Origin: Sequoia sempervirens
Lineage: Eukaryota > Streptophyta > Pinopsida > Cupressales > Cupressaceae
NCBI GenBank assembly: GCA_007258455.2
Contig: VDFB02321286.1
Coordinates: forward strand, 1 to 64,000
DNA: 64,000 nucleotides
Reading direction: 5' to 3'
Below the pieces are notes generated by a model. The model was not told where the DNA came from, searched no databases, and worked only from the letters and a program-made list of their open reading frames with translations. Made by a program: the position numbers and the translations under genes. Numbering within the stretch: the stretch's first letter is position 1; every line of letters starts with the position of its first letter. Below, piece after piece: positions 57,629 through 64,000 of this stretch.

Positions 57629-58170
57629 TAGAACCTTATATCCATATCTCTATTTACCTCTCAATCTCTCCATATTTTTCCTTATATCTCTATCTCCTTA
57701 TCTCTCCATCTCTATATTTTTCCTTGCATCTCTACCTATCTCTATCTTTATCTTTCTCTCATATCTTCATTTCTCATTCTCTCCCTCTTTATATATTTAT
57801 CTCTTCCATCTCTCCCTATCCCTCTCTCCTCTTACTCTATATTTATCTCTCCCTCTCCCTCTCTATCTCCATCTCCATCTCCATCTCCATCTCCATATCC
57901 ATCTCTATCTCTAACTCTAACTCTAGAGAGGAAAGGGAGAGAGAGAGAGAGGAGAGATAGAAAGGAGTAGAGAGGGAAGGAGGGAGGGAGAACAATAAAT
58001 ATGGGGGAGAGAGAGAGGGGGATAGGGAGACATTGAGAGGGAGGGAGTGAGAGGTAGGTAGAGAAAGAGAGACGGAGAGATGTAGATAGATATATAGAGG
58101 GATATAAAAGATAGAGAGAGGGGAGAGGGAGAGAAATATAGAGAGATATCTAGAGGCATAGGGAGAGAGA
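57595..58170. repeat. Polypyrimidine tract followed by polypurine tract
   Basis: The + strand is nearly all pyrimidine with scattered A from 57595 to about 57920, including (ATCTCC)n near 57862-57900. It then switches within a few bases to GAGA-type purine sequence from 57924 to about 58170. The halves are imperfect complements and could fold on themselves. Confidence 0.9.
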
Positions 58171-58434
58171 AGAGTCTATGCAAGATCATGGGGGTCCAAA
58201 AAGTGGCGATGTGAAAGAAAGGTGTTTTTAACTTGCTCAAAAATGCAAAAATCTGCTTTGACTTTATCTAGGCTTGGGTAGAAAGTACATGGTGTAAGAT
58301 AAAAAACTAGACCAAAACGAATATCCGTTAGAAATGGATATCCATTATGTTTAGGTCATATTTTTTAATTTGGTCGGGTCCAAGGCTGACCACTTATTTA
58401 ATTTAACATATTATAATAATTTTTTAATATAGCA

Positions 58435-58670
58435 TGGATATTTAATTTAATACATTATTATAATATTTTTTAATTTAATATTATATAATAATATATTTAA
58501 TATATTATAATATTATATTATAATATATTAAATATAATATTAAATTTATTATATAATATTATATAATATTATATGATAATATAATATAATATTATTATAT
58601 AATATTTAATACTATATAAGTATTATAATATATTAAATATATTATTATCTAATATTAAATCAAAAAATAT
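58435..58670. repeat. AT-only palindromic repeat
   Basis: The segment is almost purely A and T, with repeated ATATAATATTATA-type self-complementary units. Confidence 0.9.
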
Positions 58671-59062
58671 TATAAAGCTTCCATATTATGTGCAATCAAA
58701 CATGCTTAAGGATGATTGTATTGATTTGCATAAAAGTTTACAAACATTTGTTATCGTAGGAAATAATGGGTGTTGAACCAAAAAAGACCACCCGAACCAC
58801 CCAGTCGAACCAAAACCCATTGGGTTGGCACCTTACTGCACCAAGACCCCTTCCATCAGCACAAAAACTATAGAAAAACCGTCTTTAACAAAACCACTAA
58901 ACGATGTAAAGAGCCAATACTAATAGAAACCCTACCATGCTACAAACCCGAACTACCACAAACCACCCGCTAGACACAAGAGTGAGAGTAGACCCAAAAA
59001 TAGCCAAACCCCACACCATAACATTGAGAGCAACAACAATTACATGAAGTTGTTTTCTTTCA

Positions 59063-59808
59063 CAAAGGCATCAAATTCTTTTACCCATTCCAAATCACTA
59101 ACCTCAACCAAATGGAAGACCTTCTTGAGGTAGAGTACTATGACTACAATGATCATTCGATGTCACACTAGGCCCATTCCTTTTAAGTCTAGAAGAAGAG
59201 CAAAAATTATGATCACCTCACCTAGTTTCTTTACCAAATCCATATCACACTGGTGTAGCACACCTTTTCCAGGAATGACCACCTTGAGAACCTCCTTCAG
59301 GCTGCCAAGTAGCTCCTTTTTGAGTGATTTTCCCATCAAGATACTGGTTTCTGCCTTAGGAACCCCATTGTCCAAAATGGAGGCCAAAAATCATGACACT
59401 ATGTGAATTTGCTCGGAAGAACTCTAGGTGCCCCTTGCCAAGCACCATTTTCATAGCCACCACCATCAGCGAGTCAATGTTGAGTAGTATGTGCTTTAAG
59501 TGCTGGTCAAAAAATTCCTAGAAGGCATTTTGGTGGTCCTTACAATCTAGAGTTAAGGGGGTATCGGCCCCAAAGTAGACAAAATATTCCACTAAAATCT
59601 CCACCATGAATTTTAAACATTTTTCCATGGCCGAGAAAACACCCAAAACCACAATCAGACATAAACAAACACAGGTAGAAAGAGACGTTACCCTCACCAC
59701 CCAAAAAAAAGAATGGGAGTGCACCGCAATGATCGCCACCTTTATTACTCTGTACATTGCCAATGTACCCACCATAAAACCATTTGCCACTGCCGATACC
59801 ACCGTCAC
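59063..59808 (-). pseudogene. Hydrophobic ORF remnant, unknown family
   Basis: On -, 59808-59521 is open and starts MTVVSAVANGFMVGTLAMYR. It has two likely membrane stretches (YRVIKVAIIAVHSHSFFWVV; CVCLCLIVVLGVF), then EKCLKFMVEILVEYFVYFGA. After one stop it continues as FFDQHLKHILLNIDSLMVVA. A frame change near 59390 leads to 59387-59163 (SILMGKSLKKELLGSLKEVL). It can be followed, with another stop, to VKEFDAFVKENNF near 59063. Read as one protein it would be about 245 residues. No family is recognised; it may belong to a repeat rather than a host gene. Confidence 0.4.
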
Positions 59809-60029
59809 TGAAGTGAATTAGTATGTGTAGAGGTGTGATGAGATGCCATATCAAATGTTTTGGGAATCAAAACATGTCCTCCCTAGCAGCAACCAATCAC
59901 CCAGAATGATATTGCCATAAAGGCCTCATCGATTTCTAGCGGGGATGCTACTACTTGACCACCTCGGCCCACTCAGACCAATCGTCGGACTTGCCACAAT
60001 CTATGTGGAAAGTCGCCCACCCAACCACC

Positions 60030-60125
60030 CACATAATATAATATAATATAATATAATATATATTTTAAATAATGTAATATATACTATATTATATTATAAT
60101 ATAATAATATTTTGTATTATAAAAT
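60030..60125. repeat. (TAATA)n-like AT repeat
   Basis: TAATATAATATAATATAATA repeats from about 60034, then degenerates into AT-only sequence. Confidence 0.9.
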
Positions 60126-62150
60126 AAAATAATAAATGATTACTTACATTTCAAAAAAAATTGCCAATGTGTATATGGTTAGGTCCTAGACCTGACCATA
60201 TATTAAAAAAACTACATAAAGGAAATGGATATCTATTTCCTATTTTATAAAATCAAAACCAAAAAACATCAGAGCTCATTTCTTTCACAGTCTGTGTGGG
60301 TTTTCTATTCTACGACTTAGATATCCATTTGGAGGTCAATCCTTTTGCTCAAATTAATCATATTTGAAAGGTATTTTTTGATTTTAATGTTTTTCTTCAA
60401 TCTATATTAGTTTTGCATTTTTTTTTGTGAATTTTAGTCAAAAATAGGATATTTGATAGGTTTTTTATTGCATTAAAATGATTGTTAATTTTGAATTTTC
60501 TTATCAATTAACAAGATTAAGAATGGTTGATCCCAACCCCACTCAACATGAAAACCCTAACCTCACTCAAGATGAAAACCCTCTAAATCCTCATTCGCTG
60601 CAACCGTTGTTTCCAAACAAAAACGTGCCAACAATACATGAATCTATTCATAGAAACTTGATATTAAAAAAATCCCAATTAGCCCAATTATTTATTAATC
60701 CCAAAACAAGACAGCCTGTAAATATGTGGAAGCCAAAATTTTCAATTAAATGGTGCACACATCGTGTCACGTCTCAACCTTGGATGAGGTTTTCTTTTAC
60801 TTTAAGTGGAATTGAAACATGAATAAATGTGTGTGGTAGAATAAATGTTATGAGGTTTGAATAAGGAAATAGGTGAATGCTTATTTTATTTGAAAAATGA
60901 AATGCAATGGATGATATTTGATTTCAAATAAAATGAAATGTGATGATTATTATTCAAATGATGTAACATAGAGAATGACATGTATTTCTTTGATTTATAT
61001 TTTTGGGACACTAATCTATTAATGGGTGCCTGAGTTTATATGAGATGCAGGTTTGTTGAAGACCAAAAGTGTGGTTGAGGTAGAGGAGGTTAGCCACTTG
61101 ACAGGGATAAGTTGGAACGGATTCTCTCGCAAGCACACACCACTTAGTAATCATATAAAATTGCATTTAGGAGGTTATTTAATTAATTATTTATATTGTT
61201 TTACTTTGCAATTTTTATTTAAATTAATTAGTGGTAAATTTAAAATGCATAGAAATAAAAGAATTAGTTTAGTATATTTTTAGTTGATGTTTTATTTGAA
61301 GATTAAGATGTTATTATTTGATTAAATTAAGGATAATGTGTTGCATAGAAAACAAATCTTGCTTTATTTTAAAATTAGATTTATTAGAAAACTTAGAATA
61401 AAATAAAATATAGGAAGATTTTTTAAAACAAAGTGATAAGATAGAAAACAATAAAAATAGAAAATATGAGCAAAAATGATTAAAAATTAGAAAAACAAAG
61501 CAAAATAAAGTAGGAAAAAGTAAATAAAAGTTTATAAAACTCTCTAGTTCTCAAGACGAGTAGACATTCTGAAGTTTATTATTTTCTTCCATCTTTCTTC
61601 AATTTCTCTCTAAAAACAAAGTTTGAAGCAAGGCAAGAATGGTTGAATTGGGTGAAACTGGGAAAATAAGAGGAATAGAACTAGAAAATGATAACTGAAT
61701 TAGAGTAATTTTATCGAATTAGCGTTGGACTCTAGGTTTTTAATCATTTATTTTCATAAAATTCCTATTGCAGATATGTGTGTGAATGAATCTTTTTTGT
61801 TTGTATTTAGTTTACTTTCAGATCAATATTCTCTTGAAAATATAAATTACTTTTCTAGAAAATCCAATTAGACTTCATTTTCTTGAAGAAAACCCAATTA
61901 GTTTCTCTGTATTCCAGTTATATATCCATATCATATATTTTTCAAAGTCAATATAAATACATATACAAATATATAAAAGATATATATATCTTTTTGCAAT
62001 CTATATCTAAAAGGTGAAATCTTGCATGTAATGGTTGAATCGTTGTTTGTATTGTTTTTTTTAAGTCAGCAAATGAAGAAAACATAGTTTTTAAATACTT
62101 ATATTGTTTTAAATTTTATATTAAAAAATATATTAAATAAGTTTTTTATT
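60126..62150. other. AT-rich intergenic DNA, no gene recognised
   Basis: A 114-codon + ORF (60478-60822) is polar (DPNPTQHENPNLTQDENP) with no recognisable family or flanking gene signals. The rest is AT-rich. Confidence 0.45.
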
Positions 62151-62157
62151 TGTGAAG

Positions 62158-62295
62158 CAGCTGTAGCTGCACAAACTGGTTCGCTGTGGAGAGGTCAGCG
62201 ACCTCTCCATAAGTCGTGGCCTGTGGAGAGGGCACTACCCTCCCCACAGAGGATGTTTCCATGGGGAGCAACCGTCTCCTTCCCGTTTTCTATAA
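62158..62295. repeat. GC-rich island with two adjacent hairpins
   Basis: Hairpin 1 is perfect: GGAGAGGTC-AGC-GACCTCTCC (62188-62208). Hairpin 2 is CTGTGGAGAGGG (62221-62232) against CCCTCCCCACAG (62238-62249), with one mismatch and a 5-base loop. Both stems open with TGTGGAGAGG. The island stands out against very AT-rich flanks. No ORF fits it. Confidence 0.85.
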
Positions 62296-63264
62296 TTTAA
62301 AGCTTAAAACTTTAAAAGTTCTCTCTACTGAATGTCAAACTTTAATTTCTCAGTATTTAAACTTGTAAATTCGTGCCTTTATCATTGAATTTTTTTTCAA
62401 TGCTTAAAAATTGAAATTTTATCTCTGTAAACAAAGTTGCCATTAGAAAATTAGTAGATAAATATATTATATATATACATACAAAGTATGAATGTTGAAT
62501 GATCTGTATTTGTATAATTATGTATATGTAGTATGAATCCGAGAAATTTGTATTTTGTAAAGTATGTAATTTGATTTGTAAAGTTTCATATTTCAAATGA
62601 TATTTATAAAATGTTTGAGAATATGTCTCTGTATATATAATTATATTTTATAAAATTCCTGAAATATATATTATATATTTATATATATATAATATGAATG
62701 TAATTATATATATGTTAAAGTTTGTGTATTAAGAAATATGTATATGCGACATATAAATTAGATTAATGACGTGTATATAATCTAAGTTTCATTATTGTTA
62801 TATAGATATTCTTCTAGAATATATGTAAGTATTTATATATATATAAATGAGAATATTTATATATACATGTATATATTTAAAATTCTAAAGAATATATCAA
62901 ATCTAATTATGAACATATTTAACTTGCATGTTGTACTATGATTATGTGTTATTTCAATTGAACAATAGAATTTTGTGCAAGTGGAAAAGCTATAGAAACA
63001 CATATAGATGCAATCTTATGAGAAATACAAGTAATTGATTTGATTGGGATGTAGAACTACATTGAGCAAAATGGTTAATTATTTTGTACAATTACTTATT
63101 GGATATCTCCTTGTTAGTAAATTAAAAATTGTATAACATTTAGAAACTTGATGATGAAACTGTACTTGAAAAGCTAAATGAATAGAAAACACTTGAGAAA
63201 TTGCAAAACTTGAGACAATTTATGTTACATTGTATTTCTTTATGAAACCACTTCCAAGACAGGA
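62296..63264. other. AT-rich DNA with TATATA runs, no gene seen
   Basis: Many (TA)n-like tracts lie between 62460 and 62880. No coding or RNA gene was seen. Confidence 0.55.
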
Positions 63265-63982
63265 TGTCGGGTGTGGATTTCCAGAGACGATAGTTTCCCT
63301 TTTTGAAACTATCACTTTTTTTATTTTTGTTGCTTAGCCAAGCATATGCACCGTTAAAATAGATGGAATTTTAAAAGCCTAGATATTATTGATATTAGTC
63401 TCTGCCACATCCTCCATGCAAGAGATATGTCATTCTAGATTAGATTAAATACAGGCATCAGGCTTACATTGAGAGTTCCTTCCTGCTTCTTCATTCCAGG
63501 TTGCTAGGCTCCTCGTGCAGGGTCAGAGTTTTCTTCAAGCTAGGAGGGAATCCTGGGAAGTATTTATACTTCGTGGTTGGGTGAAGAAGGCACCTAGACC
63601 CACTCTTGGTCTCGGCTTTGTGGAAGACAAAGCAGTGTCATGGCGGTTGAGCACCGAGGATCTATCATCACATGGATATTTATATATACATTTCTTGCAT
63701 TACTTTGTATGGCTTGCATAGCCAATTGTAACTTAATTTGTGAACTTGATGTAATCATTGGTATGCACTTACACATGTAACATTGAAATAGATGTTGTAC
63801 CTCTGCCTGGTGTAATCTTTTAGATTCGACATTGTAATTGCTTGGAAGCAATATTATTAATATATATATTGTTTCATTATTCTTACGAGGAAATGAATTT
63901 TGTATCAATATCTTTAATTGGTAATGTGAATGTTCTTTGAGATTTCCATGTTTAGTAAGTGGGGTTTGACGTACTTTGTACA
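63265..63982 (+). repeat. Probable 5' LTR of an element continuing past the window
   Basis: The right end, TTTGTACA, is followed two bases later by TGGTATCAGATCC (63985-63997), a match to the initiator-Met-tRNA primer site. The segment also has a TATA-like TATTTATATATACA (about 63677) and an AT-rich 3' part with AATATTATTAATATATA. The left end is set at TGTCGGGTG (63265) only because it begins with TG, and is uncertain. The 68-codon ORF 63515-63721 inside it is not considered a gene. Confidence 0.5.
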
Positions 63983-63984
63983 TT

Positions 63985-63997
63985 TGGTATCAGATCC
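63985..63997 (+). other. Primer-binding site at the window edge
   Basis: TGGTATCAGATCC fits the initiator-Met-tRNA complement except near its end. It implies an LTR retrotransposon body to the right of the window. Confidence 0.6.
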
Positions 63998-64000
63998 ATA

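Noticed and set aside
57553..58240. ORFs of 135 codons (+) and 105 codons (-) rich in Ser, Leu, Ile and Tyr
   Set aside because: They are translations of CT/GA and ATCTCC simple repeats; the low complexity explains the absence of stops.
60478..60822. 114-codon + ORF with DENP/QHENP-type repeats
   Set aside because: No family, no promoter or polyadenylation context, and composition like the surrounding DNA; left as unannotated.

Overview
This window looks like intergenic nuclear DNA from a seed plant. It is visibly AT-rich, gene-poor, and dominated by decayed retrotransposons nested in one another. It contains an intron-free oleosin gene, plant-type pentatricopeptide repeat (PPR) remnants, a Helitron with a replication protein A (RPA) gene, and Ty3/gypsy and probable Copia-type LTR elements. 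The low gene density and old, diverged LTR pairs suggest a large-genome plant, possibly a gymnosperm. That last step is inference; no species can be named from the sequence alone.

Layout. 1-4199: AT-rich DNA with one partial hairpin repeat and a less AT-rich stretch of unknown nature. 4200-7470: a 5'-truncated, stop-riddled Ty3/gypsy element on + (reverse transcriptase, RNase H, integrase, polypurine tract, 3' LTR). 8552-18141: a diverged tandem duplication of about 4.6 kb. Each copy carries a small hydrophobic ORF, an oleosin-like gene on -, a minisatellite upstream of that gene, and a broken PPR gene on +. 21110-21538: a complete oleosin gene on -, with TATA box and short upstream ORF. About 22558-31360: a decayed Helitron on - (RPA70-like gene with one intron, N-terminal region, Rep, Pif1-type helicase), split by a 1.2 kb solo LTR with a perfect CTAGC target duplication. 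32040-32510: remnant of a small secreted-type protein. 36429-55340: a 107-114 bp host tandem repeat split by two LTR retrotransposons. The first (36483-43638, +) has perfect GGGCC target duplications and Gag-like zinc knuckles but no polymerase genes. The second (43803-55232, -) is a Ty3/gypsy element with gag-pol plus an extra ORF after pol. 55640-64000: a LINE fragment, a polypyrimidine/polypurine strand switch, AT-palindromic DNA, an unrecognised hydrophobic ORF remnant, a GC-rich double hairpin, and at the edge an LTR end followed by an initiator-Met-tRNA-type primer site.

The likeliest functional host genes are the three oleosin-family genes, all on - within about 11.4 kb. The 21.1 kb gene has the classic proline knot. 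The two tandem copies keep both flanks of the hairpin but lack 18 residues containing the knot, in the same place, so the deletion came before the duplication. A later change moved the stop codon of one copy. This family, and the accessory ORFs of the two LTR elements, are the most unusual content.
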